Shown here one piece after another: positions 25,222 through 36,100 of a stretch of DNA of 64,000 nt. Numbering within the stretch: the stretch's first letter is position 1; each line of letters opens with the position of its first letter. Below the pieces are notes generated by a model that made no database searches, was not told the DNA's origin, and saw only the letters and a program-made list of their open reading frames with translations. The translations under genes were made by a program, and so were the position numbers. This DNA is from Lachnospiraceae bacterium (lineage in GTDB: Bacteria > Bacillota > Clostridia > Lachnospirales > Lachnospiraceae): positions 1 through 64,000 of the forward strand of contig JAETON010000012.1 in NCBI GenBank assembly GCA_021771695.1, in the 5' to 3' direction.

Positions 25222-26610
25222 ATGGAGTTTAAGAAAAATCAAATCATAGAATTAAATATTGATGATATTGGAAATGAAGGAGAGGGCATTGGTCACATCG
25301 ACGGCTATGCCCTTTTTTTGAAGAATGCTGTGATTGGTGACAGAGTTCGTGCCAAGATCATAAAAACAAAGAAAAATTATGGATTTGCAAGAGTGGAAGA
25401 GATATTGGAACCATCCAAAGATCGTGTAGAACCAAAGTGTCCTGTTGCACGTCCATGCGGCGGCTGTACATTGCAGCATTTTAATTATAAAAAGCAGTTA
25501 GAATATAAATTTCATAAAGTAAAAAACTGTTTGGAACGAATCGGCGGATTGGAAAACATCGAGTCAAAAATGGAGCCGATTTATGGTATGGAAGAACCAT
25601 TTTATTATCGTAATAAAGCACAGTTTCCAGTGGGAACTGATAAGGATGGGAATTTAGTAACAGGATTTTATGCCGGAAGAACCCACACGATCATTGACTG
25701 CAGGCATTGTGTGATTCAGCATCCTGTCAATGAATGCATTTTGCAAAAAGTGTTAGCATATATGGAAAAGAACCACATTTCTGCATATGATGAAAGAACT
25801 CATCAAGGACTGATCCGCCATATTGTTACAAGGGTTGGCTTTGTGACTGGAGAAATCATGGTTTGCCTTGTGGTGAATGGTTCTAAGAAAGATTTAAGAA
25901 ATTTAAATGTTTTGGTTGATTCTTTGAAAGAAATCGACGGTATGACCAGCATTTGTGTAAACGTGAATCAGGAAAGGACCAATCGGATTTTGGGAAATAA
26001 AATAGAAGAAGTTTATGGTCCTGCCTACATTTATGATTATATCGGAAATGTAAAATATCAGATTGGACCGCTGTCATTTTTTCAGGTAAATCCAAAACAG
26101 ACCAAAGTTTTATACGAAAAGGCTTTAGAATATGCACAGTTAAACGGCAATGAAACTGTTTGGGATTTATATTGTGGAATTGGGACCATTTCTTTGTTTC
26201 TTGCCCAAAAGGCAAAACAGGTTTATGGTGTGGAGATTGTGAAGGAAGCAATTGATGATGCGAGATTGAATGCAAAGATGAACGGTTTTTCAAATGCAGA
26301 ATTTTTTGTAGGGAAAGCGGAAGAAGTGCTTCCGAGAGAATATAAAAAGAATGGAATTTATGCGGATGTTATTGTAGTAGATCCGCCAAGAAAAGGCTGC
26401 GATGGAAAACTGTTGGATACGATGGTAAAAATGGAGCCAAAACGGATTGTGTATGTCAGCTGTGATCCCGCAACGCTTGCAAGAGATATAAAAATATTAG
26501 AGGGAAACGGGTATCAGACAGAGAAAGTCAGCGTTGTAGATCAATTTAGTCATTCCAGTCATGTGGAATCAGTCGTTCTTTTGAGTAACAAAAATGTGAA
26601 GAAGAAGTAA
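25222..26610 (+). CDS. rlmD: 23S rRNA (uracil-C5)-methyltransferase, RlmD/RlmCD type
   Basis: A 462-residue tRNA/rRNA m5U methyltransferase. A TRAM domain at about 1-60 is followed by a [4Fe-4S] cysteine set (KCPVARPCGGC and DCRHC), a SAM-binding motif DLYCGIGTISLFLA, and the nucleophile cysteine in RIVYVSCDPATLARD near the C-terminus. In Firmicutes one such enzyme often modifies both U747 and U1939 of 23S rRNA. The start at 25222 follows GAGGTG; an earlier in-frame start lies inside yhaM. Confidence 0.92.
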   Translation: MEFKKNQIIELNIDDIGNEGEGIGHIDGYALFLKNAVIGDRVRAKIIKTKKNYGFARVEEILEPSKDRVEPKCPVARPCGGCTLQHFNYKKQLEYKFHKVKNCLERIGGLENIESKMEPIYGMEEPFYYRNKAQFPVGTDKDGNLVTGFYAGRTHTIIDCRHCVIQHPVNECILQKVLAYMEKNHISAYDERTHQGLIRHIVTRVGFVTGEIMVCLVVNGSKKDLRNLNVLVDSLKEIDGMTSICVNVNQERTNRILGNKIEEVYGPAYIYDYIGNVKYQIGPLSFFQVNPKQTKVLYEKALEYAQLNGNETVWDLYCGIGTISLFLAQKAKQVYGVEIVKEAIDDARLNAKMNGFSNAEFFVGKAEEVLPREYKKNGIYADVIVVDPPRKGCDGKLLDTMVKMEPKRIVYVSCDPATLARDIKILEGNGYQTEKVSVVDQFSHSSHVESVVLLSNKNVKKK

Positions 26611-26876
26611 TATATCATCGTGCCGATGCAGAAAAAGAATTATAAATTCATTAAATGGTTATTTTGGGTGCTTGAGATTATATGGGGCATTATCATATGT
26701 GAATTTGTGTAAAAATCAATCTATTGGTAAAAGGTATTCTAATTGCTATCATAAATTGGAGAACTGTACTTATTTGGTAATAACTAATGAACAAAAGCTT
26801 TATTGGTTTTGAATTTGTTTGCGAATAGTTAGTATGCCGACGGGTGTTTGACTGGAAGCCAGATATGTCCACACTT
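26611..26876. other. AT-rich intergenic sequence before the mobile segment
   Basis: About 270 bp of AT-rich sequence without a recognisable gene, terminator or repeat. It ends where the 14-bp inverted repeat of the phage-like segment begins. Confidence 0.5.
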
Positions 26877-26959
26877 ATATACTAACACCATATATAAATT
26901 GGTATAAATCAGTGTATCTGCCAACGGAAAAAGAGCCAGGGCAGGAAGGAGCGTAAAAG

Positions 26960-27219
26960 ATGCTGAAACGGGAAATTGAGATCTGTGGGATGAAGGTGAG
27001 GAGTTCCAGATCGAGAACCTGGAGATTTTTGAGAGCATGGCTTATACCATGGCCTACCATGCGGACAACTCCATTCCACCGACCATTGAGGAATGGCTGG
27101 ACCAGTTTGATATGTTCTCCATCTATGAGGTGCTGCCGCAGATCATGGAACTGTGGGGCCAGAACATAATGGTGGAGGTACAGGCAAAAAAAGAGTTGGC
27201 AGGAGAACAAGGGAAATGA
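26960..27219 (+). pseudogene. Phage tail assembly chaperone-like remnant
   Basis: A start MLKREIEICG is read in one frame. A second frame from about 27000 then gives EFQIENLEIFESMAYTMAYH and EEWLDQFDMFSIYEVLPQIM, ending in TGA at 27219. This composition and order resemble Firmicutes-phage tail assembly chaperone proteins, with the middle deleted and the frame broken. Just upstream, YLPTEKEPGQEGA followed by a stop looks like the tail end of another phage structural gene. The assignment rests on general resemblance only. Confidence 0.45.
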
Positions 27220-27253
27220 CCATGCCCCGCTGGATATCCGGCGGGGCACAGCC

Positions 27254-27688
27254 TTACTCGTCATTTGTATGTTCTTCTGCAAGTTTTTCAAGAAATTCAT
27301 CCGGAGAAAAGACCGGAAGGGCTGCAAGCCTGTAATCCTTTAAATTCCTGGTCACGATACAGTCTGCGCCAACACGAATAGCGGTCTGTACCATGATGGC
27401 ATCTTCGTAGTCCTTCATGGGAGAGCCGAGGGCAAGCTGGCAGTCCGTGGAGAAGGTGTCTTCCACATCAAAAAGTGTGAACAGCATACGGAGCAGTTTC
27501 CGTACTTCTTCCTCATCGTGGATACTGCGGCGCAGGATATAGTAAACGTCCGTGACCGATTTTGCGGTGAGAACACCCAGGCACCGTCTGTTGGAAACGG
27601 CAAGGACGATATCCATGGCGGATTTATAAAACGGTTCCCGTTTTTGCAGGACATCCACAATGACGCAGGTGTCGATCAGTGCTTTCAT
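27254..27688 (-). CDS. PIN-domain toxin (VapC-like)
   Basis: A 144-residue PIN-domain ribonuclease. The acidic residues of the active site are visible: D6 in LIDTCVIVDVL, a mid-protein acid in the TAKSVTDVYY region, D near DYEDAIMVQTA and D in IVTRNLKDY. VapC-type toxins cut tRNA or rRNA when free of antitoxin. It overlaps the antitoxin gene upstream by four bases (ATGA), the usual type II toxin-antitoxin arrangement. The frame is intact although the surroundings are decayed phage sequence. Confidence 0.85.
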   Translation of the reverse strand: MKALIDTCVIVDVLQKREPFYKSAMDIVLAVSNRRCLGVLTAKSVTDVYYILRRSIHDEEEVRKLLRMLFTLFDVEDTFSTDCQLALGSPMKDYEDAIMVQTAIRVGADCIVTRNLKDYRLAALPVFSPDEFLEKLAEEHTNDE

Positions 27689-27900
27689 AATTTATCTGCC
27701 CTTTCCGCACGTGCTTCTTCCAGTGTGATATCGGCTGGAATTACACCGAGAAGTGACCTTGCCATTTCGACACGGTCTGCATTGGGGTTTGACAGCTTGG
27801 CGACAATCTTTCCGTTTTTGGTGATGAAAATATCTTCGCTTTCTGCAAGCTGCAGGTATTTTCCAAGGTTCATTTTTAACTCAGTAGCGGTAATTGACAT
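27685..27900 (-). CDS. Phd/YefM-type antitoxin
   Basis: A 71-residue antitoxin. The N-terminal SITATELKMNLGKYLQLAE and the strand DIFITKNGKIVAKLS are the Phd/YefM DNA-binding fold; the acidic C-terminus (TLEEARAERADKL) would wrap the toxin. ATG 27900 follows AAGGAGGTG with 8-bp spacing, so the GTG at 27909 is rejected. It should neutralise the PIN toxin and repress the pair. Confidence 0.85.
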   Translation of the reverse strand: MSITATELKMNLGKYLQLAESEDIFITKNGKIVAKLSNPNADRVEMARSLLGVIPADITLEEARAERADKL

Positions 27901-28013
27901 ACATAGCACCTCCTTACGCAGTCAGTATGTGGAATTCTAAGATTATTATACTCAAATCGAACGGAAATAGCAAGAAAACCGTTCGATTTTTTGTGCTTGA
28001 GAGGTGAGGAACA

Positions 28014-28251
28014 GTGGCAAGCAGGATCAAGGTCACCGTCGACCACACGGAGCGGGTGACCGCCTTGATTCCTTTGGGAGCAAAAATATATTAGTACAGC
28101 GAAAATGTACTGGACGGAGCTGGTGGCGGAGGGTACAAGCATCTTCCGGGATCAGGGGCAGCAAAGCATTCTCCGGTGTAAAGTGCTGTCCTGGGATAAG
28201 GATATCACGGACACCCTTCCGGATTCTGCTTTTTCATGGCACTGGTGTTAG
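28014..28251 (+). pseudogene. Phage tail structural protein remnants
   Basis: Two short open frames follow one another: one starting VASRIKVTVDHTERVTALI, and one at 28105-28251 starting MYWTELVAEGTSIFRDQGQ and ending in DTLPDSAFSWHWC. The latter resembles a phage tail or minor structural protein. Both are far too short to be functional. They lie just inside the right 14-bp repeat. Confidence 0.4.
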
Positions 28252-28433
28252 TATATGTATGATGTTTGCTTGCCATTGGTTGAAGATGTGTGTGGTAGGG
28301 AGGAAGTATCAGAAGATGAACTACCGCATTTACTTGACTACCTGTTGAATTTTGCTTGTGATGCAAAATATTAGGCCTTTATAAAAGAGTTTGCAGAAGG
28401 TATTTATATACATATCCGAGCTGCATTAAATTT

Positions 28434-28593
28434 TATATTGAAGTGTATAGGGAGATGTGGGGAAAAGTCAAAAAGCTTGGCTGCCTTCTAGGTGTAAACA
28501 CACACACTGCATTATCTATGGTAGTAGAGATCGGCAACTTTGAACGTTTTGCAAAACCAGAGAAATTTGCTGCATTTTTAGGACTCGTACCAA
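28434..28593 (+). pseudogene. IS110-family transposase fragment
   Basis: The in-frame segment LGVNTHTALSMVVEIGNFER followed by FAKPEKFAAFLGLVPR matches the Transposase_20 region of IS110/IS1111 transposases. The N-terminal DEDD domain and the rest of the C-terminus are missing, and the frame runs into a different transposase fragment at 28593. Confidence 0.7.
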
Positions 28594-28614
28594 GATACAC
28601 GGTTGTGTATCTTG
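28591..28614. repeat. Palindrome at the junction of two transposase fragments
   Basis: The perfect 10-bp stem CAAGATACAC/GTGTATCTTG around GGTT lies exactly where the plus-strand IS110 fragment meets a minus-strand transposase fragment. It may be an insertion-sequence end or an insertion hotspot. Confidence 0.45.
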
Positions 28615-28615
28615 A

Positions 28616-28848
28616 ATGTAGAATACATCTTCATCCGTTATGGCTTGTCTGCGAAAACTTTCCAAGAACCTTGAGGATGTATTTTTTATGCTCTGTTTTA
28701 TCTCTTTGCGTAGTGGGTTCCACGCCAGATATATCTGCATAATGATGTTTGCCATTTGGGTTAGAAGATAATGATTTTCCATCTCCCTCTGGCGGCATTT
28801 ACCATTTCTTCCACATTCTCTTCTGTTAATTCGATATTGGTCAGCCAT
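28616..28848 (-). pseudogene. DDE-type transposase C-terminal fragment
   Basis: The minus strand encodes MENHYLLTQMANIIMQIYLA, then NPLRKEIKQSIKNTSSRFLE and SFRRQAITDEDVFYIQ. This has the character of the C-terminal part of a DDE transposase. I do not assign the IS family. The catalytic part is absent. Confidence 0.5.
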
Positions 28849-29210
28849 CGGAATGTGACGGTCTCCTTTTTACCCGATGTTTCTTCTAATCAGTTTCTTC
28901 CTGAGCTGCGAAAGACAGTTGGGAGAAAGGCGTTCCAGGTAATAATTCAGCGTATCACTATGTGGCATTTCCGTTAAATTTTTATCCCCTGATAAAATCC
29001 GGAGCGTATCGATACAGTTCTAAAAATGATGTATAGAACCAGAGCCTGACACCTTGTCTTGCATACGAGAGTATGCCAGCAATACCTTTGATAAGTATTT
29101 GATGTAAAATTAGCCATAAGGAATCCCTTGCATTTTTGTTTAGTAAGGTTTTTTTGGTAATTTAATTTTACACCAAAAAAGGAAGAGGTTCCTTATATTT
29201 TGGGCATTTT
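28849..29210. other. Non-coding stretch with insertion-sequence-like inverted repeats
   Basis: There is no coherent gene here. TGTAAAATTA near 29102 recurs inverted near 29163-29172, and ATAAGGAA recurs as TTCCTTAT about 75 bp later, giving nested inverted repeats. They may be remains of insertion-sequence ends. Confidence 0.35.
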
Positions 29211-29408
29211 TTGAAAGTTGTGTATAGTAAGTATCGGCGGTTAGCGGCTCCTATGGAAAAAGCAACCGAAGAGTATAAAAAATATAAGACAAGAACACTT
29301 AGCGATGTGGAAAAAGACTACATAGAATCCGTTGAAGAAACATTGAAAGATAAAGGTTTAAAGGCGGTCACAGACAAGGCTTGTAATAATTTGAATATGG
29401 AATTGTAG
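29211..29408 (+). pseudogene. Short unrecognised gene fragment
   Basis: A 65-codon frame encoding a lysine/glutamate-rich helical peptide (KATEEYKKYKTRTLSDVEKD and so on) ending in TAG. It has no convincing ribosome site and overlaps the beginning of the Fic remnant in another frame. It is probably part of a decayed gene. Confidence 0.3.
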
Positions 29409-29643
29409 ATAGGCACATCAGAAATGGTGTGCTTTTCTGCATTGGTGCAATTTATCAAAGTTTTGCAGGAGAAGATTTGTATCCCACTTTGGAAGAAAAG
29501 GCAGCAAATTTATTATATTTTGTCACGAAGAATCACAGCTTTTCTGATGGAAATAAGCGGATTGGGGCAACGATGTTTCTGTGTTTTTTGTTTTGTAGGA
29601 CTGAAGATATGTTTCCTTGGAACGGGTGGGGTAAAAAAAATTG
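29399..29643 (+). pseudogene. Fic/Doc domain remnant
   Basis: The frame includes GAIYQSFAGEDLYPTLEEKA and the Fic signature HSFSDGNKRI (family pattern HPFxxGNxR), then breaks off in FLCFLF. Fic enzymes AMPylate or phosphorylate targets, and Doc-type proteins are toxins. The N-terminal half is missing, and the downstream sequence does not continue the fold. Confidence 0.7.
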
Positions 29644-30164
29644 AACTTTTGGCGAAAGGCTGAATTTTGTCGAATGGGGATATTAGGGTAAAGAATTGAA
29701 GAAAATGTGGATTAAATTAAGCACATTATAGATGGCATTTTAGAACCTGAATAATGCAGGACATCAAAAATATGCTTCTACTATAATAACTTTGGTACTT
29801 AAGCAAATATCGAGAGGCAGATTTGAAATAGCTGATAATTTTTGTAAAGTAAAAATATTATTAAACGGGGGAAAAAAGAATAGTCATTCTTTCTAATGCA
29901 ATCGAAGCACATGAATTTCGGGATCTGGTGTATATTGCTTCACCTGCGGAACCATCATTAGATTTCTTATACAGAAAAATAGAAGTGGATGATGAATCAA
30001 TACTTATATCTTTGAAACGGCGGTTTTTTATGCCCCAAAGGAGGTGCTATCTATAAGTTTGACCATCGGGGGAGGGGGTAAAAATATTTAGTATATAGTT
30101 GAATAGCTGAATGCAATGTGATAATCTAAGAATATATATGTGTGTGAAAGGGGGAAAAGAACGC
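29644..30164. other. Degenerate region before the adhesin gene
   Basis: A broken frame near 29880-30055 encodes IVILSNAIEAHEFRDLVYIA, which I do not recognise and which has no start. No promoter could be fixed with confidence. The adhesin ribosome site (GAAAGGGGG) lies at the end. Confidence 0.4.
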
Positions 30165-33100
30165 ATGAGGGTGAAATCAAAATATCAAAAAATAATAGCA
30201 CTTCTGCTTGTTGTAATATTCATGGTTCCTTCTAATATGAATGCATGGGCGGAAAAAGCTGCAAATGATAAAGCATTGTGCAGCCATCATCCGGCACACA
30301 CAGAAAAATGTGGATTTGACCAAGAAACAGGAAGTTCTTCCTGCAAATTCCATTGTCCTGTTTGTGAAAAGGATGATTATCCGGAGATAGAAAAGTCCGG
30401 AGTAACGATTTCTTTACCAGATGAAAATAAGGTGAGTGGTAAAGTGGATTTATTAGAAGGGGTAACCGCAAAGGATAAAGACGGAACGTCTTATGCAGTC
30501 AGTATTTACTCTATAATTGATGAAAAGGATTCTCAGCCGGTCAAGTTAACCAAGGAACGTTATCTGGATGCTGAGGATGGACATAAGTATGTTGTGGTTT
30601 ATACTGCACGAATAGAAGGGGGAGGGGGTGGCATCACTGCATCTGCCGGACGAATTCTTGAGGCAGAGGAGCAGGATACATCGACTGCCACTGAAACAAC
30701 AGATACTTCTACAGATCAAAGTACGGAGACTACGGAAACCAAGAGTACAGAGAAAAAGAAAACGCCTGCCAAAGCGGCAGAAAGTAATCTTGATCCTAAT
30801 GGTGAATTAGCTGCTTTAGAAATATATCCGGGAGCAAAGCGGGACGATGGATCATGGATTGTGTATGATGCTGCTGATGAGGCGGAGGCAAATGTAAAAG
30901 CAAAAGTTACATTTTCAGCAGGAACAAATATACCAGAAAATTATTATCTGTACATTCAAAAAGTTAAGGAAGGGGAAGAGCATTATCCTTCAGATGACGC
31001 CGTGAAGGAGACTGCAGGAGAATATAATGATTACCAGTGTTATGCGATTCATTGGGTGAAAATAAATAATGATGGAACATTTGATAAAGATGTAAACACT
31101 GTTCTTTCTGACGGGGATTCTGCAACAATAACATTGGAGTATTTAAAAGATGATGCCAAGCTTCTTGGAGAGTCTGCAAAGCGTAAACTGCTGATTTTTA
31201 ACAGCAATCAAGAGGGGACAAAACTAGAGGATATTTCAAGCACCATAGAGGATGTTAAGGTAGGTCAGGATAAATATAATGGTTTTACCTTTACGACATC
31301 AAAGGGCGGTCCGTATGTTTTCGTCAGTAAAAAGTTATTTGAAGCATATGTAACAGATCTTGCAGTGAAAGAAATTACAGATGGTACGGGACCTTTTGAC
31401 GAAACAGGGGATTTGACGGCAGAGGGTAAAGTGAGTCATCCGGGAAATGACAAAAGCAGTGATAATAAGGTGGTCCGTTCGTTTGATACAATTAAATATG
31501 ATTTGACAACTACTTTTGAGCAGCGTGACACACAAGCTCAAAAAGACACAGCAACCATGGGATTTGAAATGACTTTGAAAAAAGGATTAACAGAAGCAGA
31601 GTTTGATTTCGGCAGCATGGTTTGGCTGGGTGATCATTATAAAATAGAATATTTAGATAAAGACGGTAATGTAATTTGTACCCGGGATCATGAAGGAAAG
31701 ATCTGGGATAAAGATGGAAAAGAAACAACAATTAATCAATTGGCATACGGCAGTCAGGAAAAAGGGAAAAGTTATAGAGTTCCTGGGATTGAAACACAGC
31801 GCCTTACGGGATCTTTTGAATTGAAAAGTACAGAGGATAATCCCAATGTTATTGCCGGGACCAAAACATTTTCAGCGGGAATTAAAGTAAAGAATGTAAA
31901 CAACAATGACAAATTTCAGCCGGAATTTAAGTTCTGGTTTCAGGGAAATGAAGACAACTATGGAAAAGAAAGTGAAGCGAGCGGTGTATTTCATCCTGCC
32001 CAAAAGCAGAATGGAAATGTATTAAAAGCAGATGATGAGAATACAGTGGTTGTTTCAGCAGGAACAAACTTTAATATGCAGCTGAAGAAAAATGTTGATT
32101 TAACGTATAAGAACTGGTTTGATTTTAGTACAGGCATGACAGTAGATGCTGGTATACAAAAAGAATTGGATGAACTGGCAATTTTAGATGCTAATAAGGG
32201 AAAATCCAATCCGGCTGACTTTGTAGATAAAGAGGGAAATCGGTTATCTGAGGATAAGAAGAATCAGTATAAGAATTACCGTTACGGCCGTATCAGTGGT
32301 TATGGTATTACTTTACAGCTGTATAATGATACAGATAATAAGCCGGAGGACAATCGGGCGGCAAAGGGAATGAAGGGATATTCTCTGCCGGCGGGAGATA
32401 TTACATTTGATCTAAATTTTACCTCTACGGCAAGGGCAGGAGGAACGAAACTTGATGAGAAAAATTATACGCCGATTTTGTGGGATTATAATGAAAATAT
32501 TGATGCCACACAAACTTATAATAAAACCTATGATGGTCATTCTGTTATAAGAAATGGTACGAATAGGGGAAAGTGGGAGCGCAATCTGTATTGGAATAAA
32601 GAGCAGCGTTCACCATATGCAAAAGGCGCAGCACCTGGAAATTATCACGTTTCCGGCGATCCAGTTACAAAATGTTATTATGGCGGGGACTGGGAGATTA
32701 CCAATGGCGGTGGGCAATGGAAATCTACAGCCGAAAATGTAACAGGAACAGGTTCCGACACCACGTATCAATTTCAGGTAAAGGATTATGATTTTGACTT
32801 GGATTCCTATCACTTTCCGGAAAGTGATATGGGAAATGGCAGTACACTTTCAGAATATACGACATTTGCAAAGGGTTTTTCCGCAGGATATGTACAGGTG
32901 CTTAGTGTTTTTCCGAGATACCAGAAAGAAAGTGTTGTAGATCTGGAACTGGAAACAACTGTCAATAATCTGTCTATCACTACCAGAGATGGGACAACAT
33001 TTCAGGCTTCTTCGGATGATGATACAAAGTATCAGCATGAAGTCAATAAAAAGGATAATGTGAAAACGGATAAGATTGATCTTTATGCCATTGGAGGAAT

Positions 33101-36100
33101 GACCAAAGGAAACTCCTTTAATCAAACAGATGCAAAGGTAGCAGCTGAGAAGTATTTAGGCACATCTTATTGGGGAACTTCCTACGATTGTTCGGCTTTT
33201 GCAGGTGACAGCATAGCATTGCTTGGTTATGGAATGCTGTCTTCAAATTCAGATTACCGTGTGAAATCCATGAATTTACTGCAGCTGTTTGACAGCAGAG
33301 CACTCAGTATTAATGGGGATCCTAAAGTTTATTGGGATTCTACAGATGGAACAAAAGGAACGGAAAAAATCCTTTATGCCGCAGATCCGGATTATGAAAA
33401 TGGTTATGATACCAATGCAGAAGGCATTTTACAATATATGAACCGCGTTCGTGAAGAAGATTTGGTCTACTCTGATACATTGAATGAGGATGGTACGATT
33501 ACAGTTCAAATTGGTAATGAAACAAAGAATTTAAAATGTATTGGCGTAATGATGGAACTTCGGGAGTGTGACTTAAAAGGAGGTATGTATCAGTACCTTA
33601 AGGTTCCGGTAAAAGTAAATGGCGATGATGAGGGACTGGTTGGAAAAACAATAGCTGCAGTTAATACAGTGCGTATTTGGACTGATGAGGAGGATATGAA
33701 AAATCCAGACAATACTCCTGTTTCATGGAAAGATGGCAAATGGGACAGTACAGCAGGGAAAAATACACTGGAGAACTATCAAGAGCCGACAGGAAAACCA
33801 GACGTGGGAGATGATGGAAAGCACTATCGTGGTGAACTTGCCAACGGAACAAGCTGTGGGAAAATTTCCGGGACAAAAGACTATGTAAAAACAGAATATA
33901 AAGACGGACAGCAGATAAGCGGAACCCATGCAGGAGGGGTACAGTCCGGAAATACTTTGCTGATTTTAGGATATGAAGCACAGGTGAACCTTAAGACGAA
34001 GAATCCAAAGGCAGGTTCTGACAGCTCTTCCACAACCACATATGATATGGACCAGGGGCAGAATACAGTAGAGTATACTCTTTATAATCTTAAAGCAAAA
34101 GAATCCGATCAGACACGTGTGAGTGGAAAAAAGACAGATTTGACGATTCAGGCAGTGGCAGATAAAGGAAAAGAAAGCCAGGACCGTATTAATATTACAG
34201 CCGGAACTTATAAGATGAAAGGGTTTACAAGTAAAGCAGAAGCCGAAAAACCGGATGGAGTTCCACAGGATATTATGATCGGTACAAAAGAGAATCCGAC
34301 AACGGTATGGTTTAAGGACAGTGAGGGCAAATGTTATGCGATTCAAATTTATGCAGAATTGGATATGCCGTCTAATAATGGAATCCGTTTTGAATTGTCA
34401 AAGGTTCCGATAGGAGTAAACCTGCCGGATATTGTGTTCTCTGCATCTTTGAATTCAAAAAAAGTAAATAACAATGACACCATAGAATCTCATGTATATA
34501 TCAGCGGTGAAGGTGACTGCCGTGCATATGAGAAGACCAAGGGAAATACAGATAATCAAACCATTAGTATTACACAGCTGCAGGGAACCGCTATTGATAA
34601 AAGTGTTGATAAAACATTGGTTGAGCTGAACGATTTATTTGAATATACTGTAAAATATACAAATAACAGCAAACAAAAGGTTCGTAAAATATATTTCTAT
34701 GATTTGATGCCATATAATGGCGACATTCGAGGAAGTGCTTTTCATGGCGGCATGGAATTACGGGAGTTTAGTGCCAGTTTAACCGGAGAAAAGAGCGAAG
34801 GGGAAAACTTTAGTGCAGATGTTACGATTTATTACAGTACAAAAGAATCAGGAGAATTGAAGGAAAAGATTGCAGGTTTCAATGGAAAAGATGAAAAAGC
34901 TGTTGATGACATGTTGGCTGATACAGACTGGTTCCATAAGTTAGGGACGATTGATAAAACGACAGGAGCTTTTGATCCGGACAGTGGACTTACGAATATA
35001 AGCGATCTTATTAAGGAGATTAAAGGTCTTTATATCAAAGTAGAGAATCTTGGACCTCAGCGGACACTTTCGATGAATATGAAGGTTCTTCCTATAAATA
35101 CAGAAAAGGAAAACCAGGCAGCAGCGGATCTTTATGGAAATGTGGCACACAGCTGGATTCCAGAGAATGGTTCTAATGAAGTTTCCTCTACGATTGTACA
35201 GACATCGGTACTCTCTCGTGAAATTTCCGGTGTTGTATGGTACGACAAGAATAAGGACGGTGTTCGTGATAAAGGAGAACCAAAAATAAATGAGGTTCAA
35301 TGTACACTGTTTAAGAAAAACGGCAGCAGTTATGAGGTTTGCAAGACAGATAAATTAGGGAACTCAATTGGCGAAGAAGGCACCATAACCACAGAAGCCG
35401 ATGGAGCTTATCGTTTTGAAAATCTTGAAGCAGGAGATTATGTTGTAGCGTTCAAGGGTGATGCATTAAAAGCATATACCGGAGAGACAGCTTATCAAGT
35501 AAAGGGTAAAAATGATGCTGATACCAGTGATGGTGTAGAGGCATCCAATTACAGCGGCCTGCCGGAAGGATACACGTATGCAATCAAATATTCTAATAAT
35601 GAAGAGGAAATGAAGCTGCATACCATTGATAAAATTCAGAATCAAAATATTAAATTGGATAACAGCAAGGAAAGAAAAACCAATCAGGATCTTGGACTCA
35701 TTGACGTAAATGATTTGAAAATTTCTAAAGAGGTTAAGGGAGATGCTGCGGATAAAGAGAAGGAATTTGATTTTGAAGTAACATTAACACTGGATGGAAA
35801 ACCTTTAACAGGAGAGTATGACTATACGATTGAAAATACTTCCAAAAAACTTTCCTTAGATAAAAACGGGAAAGCTGTGCTGAAACTAAAACACGGACAG
35901 ACAGCAGTGATAAAAGATGTTCCGGTGGGAACTCAGTACAATGTTGAGGAAGTAAAGGTACCAACGGGATATTCTTCTGAGATTACCAATGGAAGCGGCA
36001 CAATACCGGAAAAACCGGCGGAAGCTTCTTTGGTAAAGGCAGTCAATACTTACAGTACAAAAGAAACAACATTTGCTCCAAAGGTGGCAAAGGCATTCAC

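Larger units (their letters stand above)
26877..28256. mobile_element. GC-richer foreign segment bounded by 14-bp inverted repeats
   Basis: ATATACTAACACCA at 26877-26890 recurs exactly inverted (TGGTGTTAGTATAT) at 28243-28256. The DNA between is visibly richer in G and C than both flanks. It contains remnants of phage tail genes and a complete PIN/antitoxin pair. No transposase or clear target-site duplication is visible. It may be a decayed prophage fragment or a small element mobilised in trans. Confidence 0.5.
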
